Below are positions 1 to 9,224 of a DNA stretch of 64,000 bases, one piece after another (the stretch's first letter is position 1; each line of letters starts with the position of its first letter). The notes under the pieces were generated by a model that worked only from the letters and a program-made list of their open reading frames with translations, was not told the origin of the DNA and made no database searches. The stretch is from Chitinophaga solisilvae (GTDB taxonomy: Bacteria; Bacteroidota; Bacteroidia; Chitinophagales; Chitinophagaceae), in the NCBI RefSeq assembly GCF_009928525.1, contig NZ_JAABOK010000005.1, positions 372,692-436,691 of the forward strand, read 5' to 3'. Position numbers and translations under genes: made by a program.

Positions 1-707
1 CGGAGATAAACTCTTTTTGACTGATTCGCTTGTTTTAGTTTTATCACAAGATCTTCCAGTGATTCAGAATAGCTTTTCAGTTTATCGTACCATAATTTTC
101 TGTCTTTTACGTAATAAACAATAACAATCGCATTAAAAGAAAGAAAACAAGCCAGTGCTACCCAACGTAGGAAGAACTGATTAGCTGCAGATAAATCATA
201 GGGAGTAAATAACTTATTATAGAAATTCAGTTCCATGAAAAACAGCGATACAATGGTAACACTGATCCCCATTATTCTCTCGCCGGGTGTTGTATAAACC
301 AGTAAGGTTAAGCAGAAGAGAAATACACACATTAAAGCCAGATTAATATTCTGGCCAAGAATCGTATCAAAATAGATAGCCGTAATACAAAAGATTACCA
401 ATACACCAATTCTCGCTGTTTTATAGAAATGTTTGTGGTTGAAATACACCAATAATAAAAAACTGATACCCTCCAGGTTGGCAGGGATCAGAATACCAAG
501 AAAATGAGTCAGGCTATATAATAATGTTCCTATACCAATTGCCAGGCAGCCGGTAAATAAACTTAGTGTATTGATTATTCTGACATTCTTTTTTTCTTCA
601 TCGGGTAAATTTTCAGCGCCTGCATTTATCAGTTTATTTACAGTTTTTTTCAGCACCTGGAACATATCAGTTGTAGGTTTTCGGATCAATATCGCAGCCG
701 TAGCCAT
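1..707 (-). CDS. Membrane-bound sensor histidine kinase, N-terminal part (runs off window edge)
   Basis: Reading the minus strand from an ATG at 707 gives an open frame of 235 codons that is still open at base 1, so the C-terminal part lies outside. After a short charged N-terminus come about six hydrophobic helices (roughly residues 42-67, 69-90, 97-115, 117-135, 140-157 and 180-200), then a cytoplasmic helix with the reading SYSESLEDLVIKLKQANQ followed by SKRVYL. This multi-helix sensor followed by a coiled linker just before the expected H-box is typical of Bacteroidota hybrid or classical histidine kinases that phosphorylate a response regulator; the kinase domain itself is not visible. 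A stop codon lies in frame 12 codons upstream, and 707 is the first ATG. The gene is AT-rich compared with its neighbours and is divergent from the gene at 818. Confidence 0.7.
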   Translation of the reverse strand, partial: MATAAILIRKPTTDMFQVLKKTVNKLINAGAENLPDEEKKNVRIINTLSLFTGCLAIGIGTLLYSLTHFLGILIPANLEGISFLLLVYFNHKHFYKTARIGVLVIFCITAIYFDTILGQNINLALMCVFLFCLTLLVYTTPGERIMGISVTIVSLFFMELNFYNKLFTPYDLSAANQFFLRWVALACFLSFNAIVIVYYVKDRKLWYDKLKSYSESLEDLVIKLKQANQSKRVYL

Positions 708-817
708 TATGATGAGGGTTGCGTTGGTTTCTCTTTTCGCTAATTTATTTAATTTACAGGTAATTTGTGTGTTACTTTAGTTAAATGTAACGGTTTTACA
801 GTTAATTAACCCTTCCC

Positions 818-2167
818 ATGTCTGATATTATTACATATCATTATAATATCCCTTCTGTACTTCAGGCCGGCGGATCTTCCGGCAGCCTGCGGCTATCCGG
901 ATTCAACGAAACAGCCGGTACGGAGATGCCTGTGTTCTTCGATGGAAAACTGCAGCAGCCCTATGTTACAGCCCGATGCCTGATCGCCCTGTCCAATGTA
1001 GTGAAAGCCGGTTTTTCCCTGTCAACAGCCATGGCGGCTATGGTTAAGGATCCTATCATCACTGCGGGAAATAATAAACTGCGCTTCGAAGGATTCTCTC
1101 TGTGCGCAGGCGTTTACGCGCGCGTGGATCTGCTGCCGGGATCTCATGCCGGCGATTTCCCTGCCAGCGGTACCGTTAATGTGGATTTCAATCAGCCTAT
1201 GATCAATGCGCTTGGCGCAGTAGGCAGAAATACGAAACTGCAGCTGCAGGTGGGTAACCGTCATGTCAGTATGCAAAGCAGCGCTTCCGGAAAAGTGACG
1301 GAGAAAAAAGTACCGCTGCCGGTGAAATGGCTGAAAGGATTAACATCTGTACAGCTGCTGATGGCGGGAACAGAGCAGGCGCTCCTGTTTAATAAGATGC
1401 AGTTGCTGCAGCTGTTTCATGGTATTCCATCCGGGCAGGTGAAAACAGATTATTATCTTTTTATGCGTGGCGGCAGGCCGCAGCTCACGCCGGTGAAAAT
1501 GCCCGGCGCTGTTTGTATCGGTGGTATTCACCGGCTTAAACTGCTGGAACCTTTACTGCCACTGGCTGATGAACTAAGGGTATATGCGCGGGAAGATATG
1601 CAGTGTACGGTGTGGCAGCTGCATTTTGGCCCGGTGCGTTTTAGTCTTGCCCTCTCACGTGAGGCATGGCGTGGCTTTTCTGGTGAAGGTGCAGCACTGG
1701 AATCGCTGATTGCCGACATCCCTGATTCATGGATTACCCGTTTTGATCAGCGCAGCTATGAGAACCAGGAGTTCAATATTACGCTGCGTGCGGTAAAAGA
1801 ACAGATTTCTTTTCAGCAGATCGATAACCTTACGGCCCGCCTCGCAGCTATGGGACTGCTGGGATATGATACGGCCGATAACACCTGGTTCTACCGCCGT
1901 CTGCCTTTCCGCCTGAGCCGCTTACTGAGCCTGAATCCCCGCATGAAAGGCGCGGAGCAGCTGCTCACCACCGGCGGCGTTACTATCATCGCTAAAGATA
2001 AGGTGCGCATGGAAGCGCGTGTAGCCGGTACCGTGGTAACGCATACGGTTATACTGGAATCCGGAAAAGACAAATGCACCTGTACCTGGTTCTCCCGGAA
2101 CCAGGGGGAGCGGGGCGATTGTAAACATATTCTCGCTGTAAAGAAAAAATTATCCGGTGATATTTAA
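818..2167 (+). CDS. SWIM zinc-finger protein
   Basis: This 449-aa protein ends in a SWIM-type zinc-binding motif of the form CxC-x12-CxH, with C420, C422, C435 and H437, fifteen residues from the C-terminus. SWIM domains bind zinc and are thought to mediate DNA or protein contacts. The preceding 400 residues are not recognised as a catalytic domain. No signal peptide is visible, so the protein should be cytoplasmic. The next gene starts 11 nt downstream, which implies co-transcription and a joint role with the DUF6493-like protein. In other bacteria SWIM proteins of this kind sit with large helical-repeat proteins, MoxR AAA ATPases and vWA proteins; neither of the last two is present here. 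The SWIM call is firm; the biological role is unknown. Confidence 0.85.
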   Translation: MSDIITYHYNIPSVLQAGGSSGSLRLSGFNETAGTEMPVFFDGKLQQPYVTARCLIALSNVVKAGFSLSTAMAAMVKDPIITAGNNKLRFEGFSLCAGVYARVDLLPGSHAGDFPASGTVNVDFNQPMINALGAVGRNTKLQLQVGNRHVSMQSSASGKVTEKKVPLPVKWLKGLTSVQLLMAGTEQALLFNKMQLLQLFHGIPSGQVKTDYYLFMRGGRPQLTPVKMPGAVCIGGIHRLKLLEPLLPLADELRVYAREDMQCTVWQLHFGPVRFSLALSREAWRGFSGEGAALESLIADIPDSWITRFDQRSYENQEFNITLRAVKEQISFQQIDNLTARLAAMGLLGYDTADNTWFYRRLPFRLSRLLSLNPRMKGAEQLLTTGGVTIIAKDKVRMEARVAGTVVTHTVILESGKDKCTCTWFSRNQGERGDCKHILAVKKKLSGDI

Positions 2168-2178
2168 TATTTTCGGGG

Positions 2179-5043
2179 ATGACAACGAAGGATGAATTAA
2201 CCCGGCTCGTGGAAACCGGACGGAGAGATGATATTGTTCCGTTTCTGAAAAAACTGACAGATGCCGACAAACATGCGTTGATACCCGTACTGAAAGAACT
2301 GGGCAACTGGTACAGCGACGTTATTGAAATCCGTCCCGGCAGCTGGAGCACCAGGATGTCGGCGGATCAGGCGTATATACTCGCAGCTGCCTCTTTTGCC
2401 TGTTATGATAAAAATACTTTCCGTAAAAGCCTGTGGCTGGTGTCCCTGTTTTCCGGCAGCTGGCTCCGTGATATACTGCCCTGGTATTGCCCCGCCTGGT
2501 TTGCCACGCTGATGCAGGAGTTGTCAGATGAAGAAGGGCTCCCCGGCGGTCTTACCTATCCGTTCCTGATGGAAATGGGAGAGCAGGGATGGATCAGCGT
2601 CAACCCGGCCCTGGTGGTGAATTGTCTCACCATGGCTATCTTTCCGTATCACGACAAACGGATGGGCTACGATACTTCTGTTCTCTTCCGCTACCCGATA
2701 ACTATGCAGGAACATTTCTGGTACCTGCTGACATATCCTACCAATATTCATTTCAGCGACCGGTGGCTGCATGTTTCAGATAAAACCGGCGAAGCGCCCA
2801 ACTGGAAAAGTTTTATCCTGAAATGCAGCAGCAACGGCACGCTGGATCGCCTGCGCCTGCTGGAAGAGTGTCTGAAAACAGCGAACAGGAATTTTAATAA
2901 GCTGCTCACCGCCTGGTGGATGGATATCTTCACGGCGCTGGCGCCCACAAAAGAGGAGCTGCTGACTATGCAGGAGACGTTGTTCCTCACGCTGGATTCC
3001 CCGCAGAGTAAAGCGGTAAACACCGCGCTGAGTGCCATTAAAACGTTGATGCCGGAAAAGGAATTCGATAGCAGCCCGTTGCTGCATCATCTTCCGCAGG
3101 TATTATCTTCCGGTGTGAAATCAGTGCTGGTCACCATTATCAGCATTCTCGAAAAAATGTATAAACAACATCCGCAGCGGGGAGATGAAATCAGCAGCGC
3201 ACTGGCGCCGGTGTTCGTTTCACGGGAGGAGGTGGTGCAAATCAGGGCAGCAAAGCTGATTGCCCAATGCGGAAGACCGGAAGATACTGTGCTGCAGGAT
3301 CAGTTGCAGCTGTTCCAGAGTCTGATGCTAACGGAAACGACTAAACTGTTGCGGCAATTTTTTACGTCAGATGTACCGGTAACAACTGCTGCAGATATAA
3401 CAGATGATGTTGCCCGGCCATTACTCAGTGAGGAAAATCTGATACCGGCTGTGCAGGGGGTGGAAGAACTGATATTTCTGGCCAGCCAGGCGTTTGAAAA
3501 TAATGCGTCCTGGCACATCGATCAGCTGCCGGCAGCCCTGATAAACCTGCAGCCGGAACTCGCTACAGCAGCGTTGCTGCAGCTGGAACCGGCTTTCCAG
3601 CGCGCTTACGCCATTTATTACCTGCATACCGGTGGTAGTGGTATGTCTGATAACATGCTGGCTTTATTTCTCCTGAACGCCGGGAAGATAATGGCGGATA
3701 ACAGCAGCGACTATACGCAGCAGCTGCGGCAGCTGTCAAACAAAAAACACTGGTGGCATAAACATGCAGAGCTGATACCTTTCCTGGAATGGAAGCAGAC
3801 ATTGCGGTATGAACCAATCATATTCGATCCCTTTTTACAGTTATTATCGCTGGCCCTCCGGAAGATAACGGAGAAGGATACACGCCCGTTGCTGTCAACA
3901 CCTACGCATACACCCGGATGGATAGACCCTTGTGTGCTGATCCGCCGGTTGCACCGGTACCAGTCGGAACAGGCTGTGCCGGATGATATGGACTGGCAGA
4001 TAGCCATATCCCGTTGTGCGCTGCAGGATACGCAGGCAGCAATAATGCTGGCGAAAGAACTGTTGCAGGGAGAATACCTGCGGTTGATGCTATTCCTGCT
4101 GGATGCTTCCGCGATGCCGCAAGGCCCCTTTACCTTTGCATCCGCCTGGATGCAGGCTGGTCTTACCAAAGCGCCGGCAGTCAGATATGACGCCTTTGCG
4201 GCATTCCCCTGGTATAACCTGCCGCCGGCCTTGCTGAGCGGCAATTGCAGCTGGCAGACGTTCAGCGAAAAATACCTGGCCTACGGTGATTATAACAGGG
4301 AGAAGAAAAGCTATGAGCGCTATGTGGATCACCGTGCGGTATTACGTATAGACATTCCCGTAGAAGAAGCGGCGCCGCAGCATGAGGTGCGCCTGCTTCA
4401 GGAATATATCTGTGACAGCGGACGGCAGCTGTACCTGCATAACGGAGATGTTATGCGTGTTATGCTGCTCATGCCCAATAATCCGGCCTTGCTGCTGGCG
4501 CGGATCATAGGCGCCTGTCAGACTTTCTCCGGTGTTTACGAAGTAAGTGAAACCGGTATGGTAACCGCTGCCATACAGGGTTTGCATGAGCTGGATATTG
4601 TTCCGGGAGAGATGATACTGCTATTTGTAAGTGCCTGTATGCTGCATGCAGATAAAACCATTCGTGCCTTCGCTGCGGCTTACTGGACTACGCGCGTAAC
4701 CAGCGGGAAAATAGACAGCCGGCAGCTGGGGAGCATGACAGGGGTGCATGAAAGAATAGGCTGGGCGCCCTTAAAGCGTTTCTGTGACCTGATCTCCGGA
4801 CATATGTGGCAGATCAGCCGGCAGCATAACCGGGAGCTGGAAGTAATGCTGCAGGCGTGCCTGGAATGTTTCGCCGCAACACCGGTGAAAGACCAGAAGA
4901 AACTACTGGAAATATATCACGAGGTGCTGGCGGTGAACAACAGCAGGATCGGCAGTACGGTATTGCCCGGATTGCTGGCGGACTGGGCATCGGGCAGCAC
5001 CTTGAAAAAAGCAGCCGGGAACCTGCAAAAATTATTACTTTAG
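2179..5043 (+). CDS. Large DUF6493-like helical-repeat protein
   Basis: A 954-aa protein without signal peptide, rich in leucine, alanine and glutamine and made largely of predicted helix pairs, as in HEAT-like repeat proteins. I recognise it as similar to the DUF6493 family that accompanies SWIM proteins in Bacteroidota; this is recall from family context, not a search. No catalytic motif stands out. It starts 11 nt after the SWIM gene, so the two form one transcription unit, and they probably act together as scaffold or adaptor. The GlxA-type regulator begins 25 nt after its stop codon and could belong to the same transcript. Confidence 0.75.
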   Translation: MTTKDELTRLVETGRRDDIVPFLKKLTDADKHALIPVLKELGNWYSDVIEIRPGSWSTRMSADQAYILAAASFACYDKNTFRKSLWLVSLFSGSWLRDILPWYCPAWFATLMQELSDEEGLPGGLTYPFLMEMGEQGWISVNPALVVNCLTMAIFPYHDKRMGYDTSVLFRYPITMQEHFWYLLTYPTNIHFSDRWLHVSDKTGEAPNWKSFILKCSSNGTLDRLRLLEECLKTANRNFNKLLTAWWMDIFTALAPTKEELLTMQETLFLTLDSPQSKAVNTALSAIKTLMPEKEFDSSPLLHHLPQVLSSGVKSVLVTIISILEKMYKQHPQRGDEISSALAPVFVSREEVVQIRAAKLIAQCGRPEDTVLQDQLQLFQSLMLTETTKLLRQFFTSDVPVTTAADITDDVARPLLSEENLIPAVQGVEELIFLASQAFENNASWHIDQLPAALINLQPELATAALLQLEPAFQRAYAIYYLHTGGSGMSDNMLALFLLNAGKIMADNSSDYTQQLRQLSNKKHWWHKHAELIPFLEWKQTLRYEPIIFDPFLQLLSLALRKITEKDTRPLLSTPTHTPGWIDPCVLIRRLHRYQSEQAVPDDMDWQIAISRCALQDTQAAIMLAKELLQGEYLRLMLFLLDASAMPQGPFTFASAWMQAGLTKAPAVRYDAFAAFPWYNLPPALLSGNCSWQTFSEKYLAYGDYNREKKSYERYVDHRAVLRIDIPVEEAAPQHEVRLLQEYICDSGRQLYLHNGDVMRVMLLMPNNPALLLARIIGACQTFSGVYEVSETGMVTAAIQGLHELDIVPGEMILLFVSACMLHADKTIRAFAAAYWTTRVTSGKIDSRQLGSMTGVHERIGWAPLKRFCDLISGHMWQISRQHNRELEVMLQACLECFAATPVKDQKKLLEIYHEVLAVNNSRIGSTVLPGLLADWASGSTLKKAAGNLQKLLL

Positions 5044-5068
5044 TAACCGACAAAGTAGCTTCAATTTT

Positions 5069-6073
5069 ATGCCGCACAAGAAGAAACTGGTTGTTGTCGT
5101 ACCTATGGAAGGCACTTCCCTGATGAATATAGCAGGACCATGCGATGTATTTACACAAGCCAACAAAGTACTGAAGAATGACCCGGCCACCGCTCACGAA
5201 GGATACGAAATTTTAATTGCCGCTCCCGGCAACGGGAAAAGAATTATGACACAGAGTGGGGTGGAAATTGTATGCAACATGTTTACCTCTGATATTAAGC
5301 GACCCATAGATACCTTGCTGGTAGCCGGTTTGGGTAAGGAGTTCCTGGAGAATAATCATCAGAAGTATTACAAATGGCTGAAGGAAGTTTATCCGAAATT
5401 GCGGAGGATAGGTTCTATTTGTATCGGTGCTTTTGCATTGGCGCGTGCCGGCGTACTGGATGGCCGCCGTGCCACCACGCACTGGCATTACAGTGACCGT
5501 TTTCAGCAGGAGCATCCGCTGGTGAAGGTAGACACCAATCCGTTCTTTATCCGCGACGGGAATGTATTTACTTCCGGTGGTATCGCTTCCGGGCTGGATC
5601 TGGCGCTGGCGATGCTGGAAGAGGATTATGGCCGGGACCTGGCGCTGGCAGTGGCGCGCAGGCTGGTTATTTACCTGCGCCGGCCGGGGTATCAGTCACA
5701 GTTTGGCGGGCTGCTCGGAGAGCAGCGTTATGCGCATACCATCGCCGGCCGCCTGCATGAATGGATGACAACGCACCTGGATAAGGATCTCAGCGTAGAG
5801 CAGCTGGCACTGCAGATGAATATGAGCCCGCGTAATTTTGCACGGGTGTTCCTGAAGGAGACAGCACTTACACCTGCCAAATATGTAGAAAAGTTAAGGG
5901 TAGATACGGCACGGAGGTTCCTGGAAGAAAGCGATCTGAGTACTGAACAGATAGCCGTAAAATGTGGCCTGGGAAGTATGGTATCTATGCGCAGGGTGTT
6001 CCTGAGGCACCTGATGGTATCGCCGAGCGATTACCGGCGTACCTTCCGTACCGCTTTGCAACCGGAAACCTGA
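5069..6073 (+). CDS. GlxA-family transcriptional regulator (DJ-1/PfpI + AraC HTH)
   Basis: The 334-aa protein has two parts. Residues about 5-195 form a DJ-1/PfpI (class I glutamine amidotransferase-like) domain, with C118 at the nucleophile-elbow position in the context SICIGAFALARAG followed by LDGRRATTHW, which is characteristic of GlxA proteins. Residues about 225-330 are an AraC/XylS double helix-turn-helix, with the second HTH reading LSTEQIAVKCGLGS and the usual PSDYRRTF end. Such regulators are cytoplasmic and bind DNA; the amidotransferase-like half is thought to sense a ligand and is usually not a proteolytic enzyme. The target is not evident. It lies 25 nt after the DUF6493-like gene and ends about 80 nt before gap, which has its own promoter. 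Confidence 0.93.
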   Translation: MPHKKKLVVVVPMEGTSLMNIAGPCDVFTQANKVLKNDPATAHEGYEILIAAPGNGKRIMTQSGVEIVCNMFTSDIKRPIDTLLVAGLGKEFLENNHQKYYKWLKEVYPKLRRIGSICIGAFALARAGVLDGRRATTHWHYSDRFQQEHPLVKVDTNPFFIRDGNVFTSGGIASGLDLALAMLEEDYGRDLALAVARRLVIYLRRPGYQSQFGGLLGEQRYAHTIAGRLHEWMTTHLDKDLSVEQLALQMNMSPRNFARVFLKETALTPAKYVEKLRVDTARRFLEESDLSTEQIAVKCGLGSMVSMRRVFLRHLMVSPSDYRRTFRTALQPET

Positions 6074-6101
6074 GTTGGCAGAAATTGTATATTTTTAGTC
6101 A

Positions 6102-6132
6102 TTTGAGACGGATTTTCATTGCGCTATTTTTG
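6102..6132 (+). promoter_or_regulatory. Bacteroidota-type promoter of gap
   Basis: TTTG at 6102-6105 is followed after exactly 19 nt by TATTTTTG at 6125-6132. This matches the -33/-7 consensus TTTG-N19-TAnnTTTG of the Bacteroidota primary sigma factor in every defined position. The predicted transcription start is near 6139, about 18 nt before the gap start codon. It lies after the stop of the GlxA-like gene, so gap is probably transcribed independently. Confidence 0.75.
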
Positions 6133-6156
6133 TGTTATCACCAAAAATATCAAGCG

Positions 6157-7137
6157 ATGAAAATAGCAATTAATGGTTTCGGCCGTATCGGAAGGATGAC
6201 TTTAAGAGCCTTGCAGAACAAGGAAAATGTAGAGGTAGTAGCGGTGAATGATCTGATGGGCATTGATATTCTCACTCATCTCCTGAAATATGATACTGCC
6301 CATGGAAAATTTCCGGGTGTTGTATCACATACCGAAAAACACATCCGCGTTAACGGAAAAGATATATTGCTGGTAAGTGAAAAGGATCCGGCTAACCTGC
6401 CCTGGAAGCAGCTGGGTGTAGATGTTGTGATAGAATCTACCGGACGTTTTACGCAGCGGGAACAAGCCGAAGCGCATCTCCGCGCCGGCGCGCGCCGCGT
6501 ACTCATTACTGCTCCTGCCACCGGCGGCGTAAAAACGGTGGTTGCCGGCGTTAATGAAGATATAATTACCCCTGATGACGCCATTCTTTCTACCGCCTCC
6601 TGCACAACTAACTGTATCGCACCTCCGCTGTTCCTGCTGGAAAATACCTATGGGATAGAATCCGGTTATATGAGCACCGTACATGCCTTCACGATGGACC
6701 AGATGCTGCAGGATGGCCCGCACCGTGATTTCAGAAGAGCCAGGGCCGCCACGCAGTCTATCATCCCTACCACCACCGGTGCCGCCAAAGCTATCGGCGA
6801 TGTACTGCCCGGACTGAAAGGTAAACTGGATGGCTTCTCTTACCGTGTTCCCGTCATAGATGCTTCCATTGCGGAATTATCGCTCAATCTCAAAAAGCCT
6901 GCGTCTGTGGCAGATATCAACAACCTCTTTAAAACCTATGCCAGCGGCTCGTTGCAAGGCATACTGGAATATACCGAAGAGCCTCTGGTATCCGCAGATA
7001 TTATCGGTAATACCCATTCTTCTATCGTTGACGGCACTCTCACCAGAGTGATCGGCAACCTGGTGAAAGTAGTGGCATGGTATGATAATGAAGTAGGGAT
7101 TTCGAACAGGATAGCGGAGTTGGTAACGAGGATTTAA
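6157..7137 (+). CDS. gap: Glyceraldehyde-3-phosphate dehydrogenase, type I
   Basis: GAPDH oxidises glyceraldehyde 3-phosphate with NAD and phosphate to 1,3-bisphosphoglycerate in glycolysis. The 326-aa protein begins MKIAINGFGRIGRM (Rossmann NAD-binding site), carries the active-site block SCTTNC with catalytic C149, and has the expected sugar-phosphate-binding segment around TTTGAAKAIG and the C-terminal WYDNE motif. The length is normal for the family. An in-frame extension back to 5962 exists but lies inside the preceding regulator gene; ATG 6157 is preferred because it starts exactly at the conserved N-terminus and sits just behind a promoter. Its stop codon is the first part of a perfect 79-bp inverted repeat that probably ends transcription between it and the convergent gene. 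Confidence 0.97.
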   Translation: MKIAINGFGRIGRMTLRALQNKENVEVVAVNDLMGIDILTHLLKYDTAHGKFPGVVSHTEKHIRVNGKDILLVSEKDPANLPWKQLGVDVVIESTGRFTQREQAEAHLRAGARRVLITAPATGGVKTVVAGVNEDIITPDDAILSTASCTTNCIAPPLFLLENTYGIESGYMSTVHAFTMDQMLQDGPHRDFRRARAATQSIIPTTTGAAKAIGDVLPGLKGKLDGFSYRVPVIDASIAELSLNLKKPASVADINNLFKTYASGSLQGILEYTEEPLVSADIIGNTHSSIVDGTLTRVIGNLVKVVAWYDNEVGISNRIAELVTRI

Positions 7138-7301
7138 TTACGAATTACGAATTGCGAATTACGAATGATGAATTGCGAGTAAGACTCGAAGATAAAAGCG
7201 AAGACCGAAGCAGATACATATCGCTTCGGTCTTCGCTTTTATCTTCGAGTCTTACTCGCAATTCATCATTCGTAATTCGCAATTCGTAATTCGTAATTAA
7301 A
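7133..7301. repeat. Long perfect palindrome, heptad-tail family, copy 1
   Basis: Bases 7133-7211 are the exact reverse complement of 7223-7301: 79-bp arms without a mismatch, loop of 11 nt. The outer part of the left arm is a 7-bp tandem repeat, AATTACG AATTACG then AATTGCG AATTACG, then AATGATG and AATTGCG; the inner part is purine-rich and specific to this copy. It lies between the convergent genes gap and the FAD oxidoreductase, covers the gap stop codon and ends 4 nt before the stop of the other gene. A hairpin here would serve as a bidirectional terminator. Related copies are at 20897-21044 and 60879-61024. Confidence 0.97.
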
Positions 7302-7305
7302 AAAA

Positions 7306-8907
7306 TCACTTCTTCTCTTCATGGTATTCCTGCTCTGTATTAATAGACCAGATGTTTCCTTTGGTCTTAATACCAGCGGCGATATTATCTACGGCAACCA
7401 TGGCGGTAAGCATGGAGTGGTCGGAGTTGTTGTATTTGTGCATACCGTTGCGGCCAACGAGGAAGAGGTTTTCGAAGGTGTCGATATAGTTGCGTACTTC
7501 GTCGAAGCGGTTATAGGTGCCGAAGTAGGCGGGATATGTTTTTTCCATTCTGAGTACAGTGGCGTCGAGTACGTCTTCTGTGCGTGCGAGACCGATCTGG
7601 CAGAGTTCTTTGATGGCTGTCTGGCGGATTTCCTCATCGCTGAGTGCCCAGAAGTCGTCGCCTTTGTTACAGAAGTATTCCATTCCTACCCAGGTGGTAT
7701 CCGGGTCTTTTACCATGTAGGGGCTCCAGTTGTTGAAGAGCTGGAGGCGGCCTACTTTCACATCCTTTTCCTGGATATAGATCCAGGTGTCTTTCAGCGA
7801 CAGGGCTTCATAGGCGCCTGTTTTGGCGTTCTGCCAGCTGAGATTTTTAAGTAGTATGCCAATGGTGATGAAGTCGCGGTACTGGAGCCCGGCTGCGATT
7901 TCACGGATATCTTTGGGTACGTTTGCCTGGAGTCCGGCCACGAGTTCCTGTACGGGCATGGTAGAGAAGAAGTAATCGCCTTCCAGCAGGATGGTGGCGC
8001 CGGTGGTGCGGTCGATGGCTTCCACGGCGGTGACACGGTTGCCGGAGGTGATGATGCGGGCAACATCATGCTGCATAAGGAGGGTAGCGCCCTGGGAGGT
8101 TACCTGGTGGGCTACTTCTTCCCACAGCTGACCGGGGCCGTGTTTGGGATAGAGGAATTGTTCTATCAGGCTGGTCTCTACATTTTTCTGTTTGATGTCT
8201 TTGGGTTTGCTGGCATTCCAGGCTGATTTGGCGGCATGTGCAATGGCTTTGCCTATAGAGATACCTTTGATGCGCTGAGCGCCCCATTCGGCAGATATTT
8301 CGTTACAGGGCACTCCCCACACCTTTTCCGTATAATGTTTAAAGAAGAGGTTGTAGAGGGTTTTACCGAACCGGTTGATCATAAAATCTTCCAGCGTTTT
8401 TTCATTTTTCCGTGGGAAAGCCTGTGCCTGCAGGTAGGAGATCATGATGCTGATGGTGGTGATGATACCTAATTTGCGGAGGGTATCTACGGATAGCTGA
8501 ATGGGATAGGTAAAGAATTTATGGAGGAAGTAGATGCGGGAGAGTCTTTTTCTCACCAGCATTATCAGGTCCGGGTTTTCAGCGACGAGTGTATCGGAAT
8601 CATTTTTTTTCTGGGGAATTTTTACTTCTCTGGTTTTTTGCTGGTAGCTGATAGTGAATATTTCAGCGGCTTCTTTATCGAGGGGCATAACGGTCATCCA
8701 CCAGTCCATGACGCGGTCTGATTTGGAGAAGAAGCGGTGGCCGCCGATATCGATGCGGTTTCCTTTGTAATTAACCGTTTTGGAGATGCCGCCTATATCA
8801 GTACTTTTTTCGAGGATTACCGGCATTACATCCGTGCGTTGGAGTAACTCATAGGCAGCAGTGAGTCCAGCAGGTCCTGCGCCGATGATAATAGCTTTCT
8901 TTTGCAT
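7306..8907 (-). CDS. NAD(P)/FAD-dependent oxidoreductase, UDP-galactopyranose-mutase/amine-oxidase-like
   Basis: A 533-aa cytoplasmic flavoprotein. The N-terminus has the dinucleotide-binding motif [13 protein letters not shown], then [13 protein letters not shown] and the block [11 protein letters not shown], which is seen in a group of FAD proteins related to UDP-galactopyranose mutase and protoporphyrinogen-oxidase-like enzymes. The C-terminus carries the second FAD contact, [17 protein letters not shown]. The family is often found in exopolysaccharide or lipopolysaccharide gene sets, acting on nucleotide sugars or lipid-linked sugars, but the substrate cannot be read from the sequence, and no glycosyltransferase genes are nearby. 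It is convergent with gap; the separating palindrome ends 4 nt from its stop. Confidence 0.88.
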   Translation of the reverse strand: MQKKAIIIGAGPAGLTAAYELLQRTDVMPVILEKSTDIGGISKTVNYKGNRIDIGGHRFFSKSDRVMDWWMTVMPLDKEAAEIFTISYQQKTREVKIPQKKNDSDTLVAENPDLIMLVRKRLSRIYFLHKFFTYPIQLSVDTLRKLGIITTISIMISYLQAQAFPRKNEKTLEDFMINRFGKTLYNLFFKHYTEKVWGVPCNEISAEWGAQRIKGISIGKAIAHAAKSAWNASKPKDIKQKNVETSLIEQFLYPKHGPGQLWEEVAHQVTSQGATLLMQHDVARIITSGNRVTAVEAIDRTTGATILLEGDYFFSTMPVQELVAGLQANVPKDIREIAAGLQYRDFITIGILLKNLSWQNAKTGAYEALSLKDTWIYIQEKDVKVGRLQLFNNWSPYMVKDPDTTWVGMEYFCNKGDDFWALSDEEIRQTAIKELCQIGLARTEDVLDATVLRMEKTYPAYFGTYNRFDEVRNYIDTFENLFLVGRNGMHKYNNSDHSMLTAMVAVDNIAAGIKTKGNIWSINTEQEYHEEKK

Positions 8908-9224
8908 GAGATTACATGGATTGTTGAGTGAATGGTTAGATGGGCGTACTGTCGGATGATTTTCACGTTCGGTGAAAGTGGTTACAGGATGTCAGGAATT
9001 GGCGGGGGGCACCCCGTACGTGCAGATGGTTAAATTGACTCGTTGTTGGCATATCTTAATGGTTTATCACAGGAAACTTCCGCAGGGAAGGTTACCTGTT
9101 ATTCTTGAGGGCATATTCCAGGGTTGGCAGCAGATGCTAAACTTTTGCTGCATATACAATTATAACTTATACTACTGAAATGAGATTTCAGCGTAGGGGA
9201 AAGGCAGGCGGGGCCTGGGGTGGA
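8908..9224. other. Intergenic region, 317 nt
   Basis: This is the leader region of the FAD oxidoreductase (minus) and the tail of the gene at 9225-10076. I see no convincing open frame on either strand. A small perfect dyad, CTGAAAT-GAG-ATTTCAG, lies at 9174-9190 close to the stop of the upstream gene, but it is not followed by a T-run on the minus strand, so it is a weak terminator candidate. No perfect -33/-7 promoter pair was found for the oxidoreductase. Confidence 0.5.

Noticed and set aside
571..780. Plus-strand open frame of 69 codons near the left end
   Set aside because: It lies opposite the histidine-kinase frame on the minus strand, which is longer and has clear membrane helices and a kinase linker; the plus-strand product is a by-product of that composition.
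5962..6156. Longer N-terminus for gap starting at 5962
   Set aside because: The extension lies in the AraC-type regulator gene in another frame, crosses the gap promoter, and the family N-terminus begins exactly at 6157.
7133..7301. CRISPR array or attachment site at the heptad repeats
   Set aside because: The units are 7 bp and contiguous without spacers, and the whole is a palindrome; no cas genes are near.
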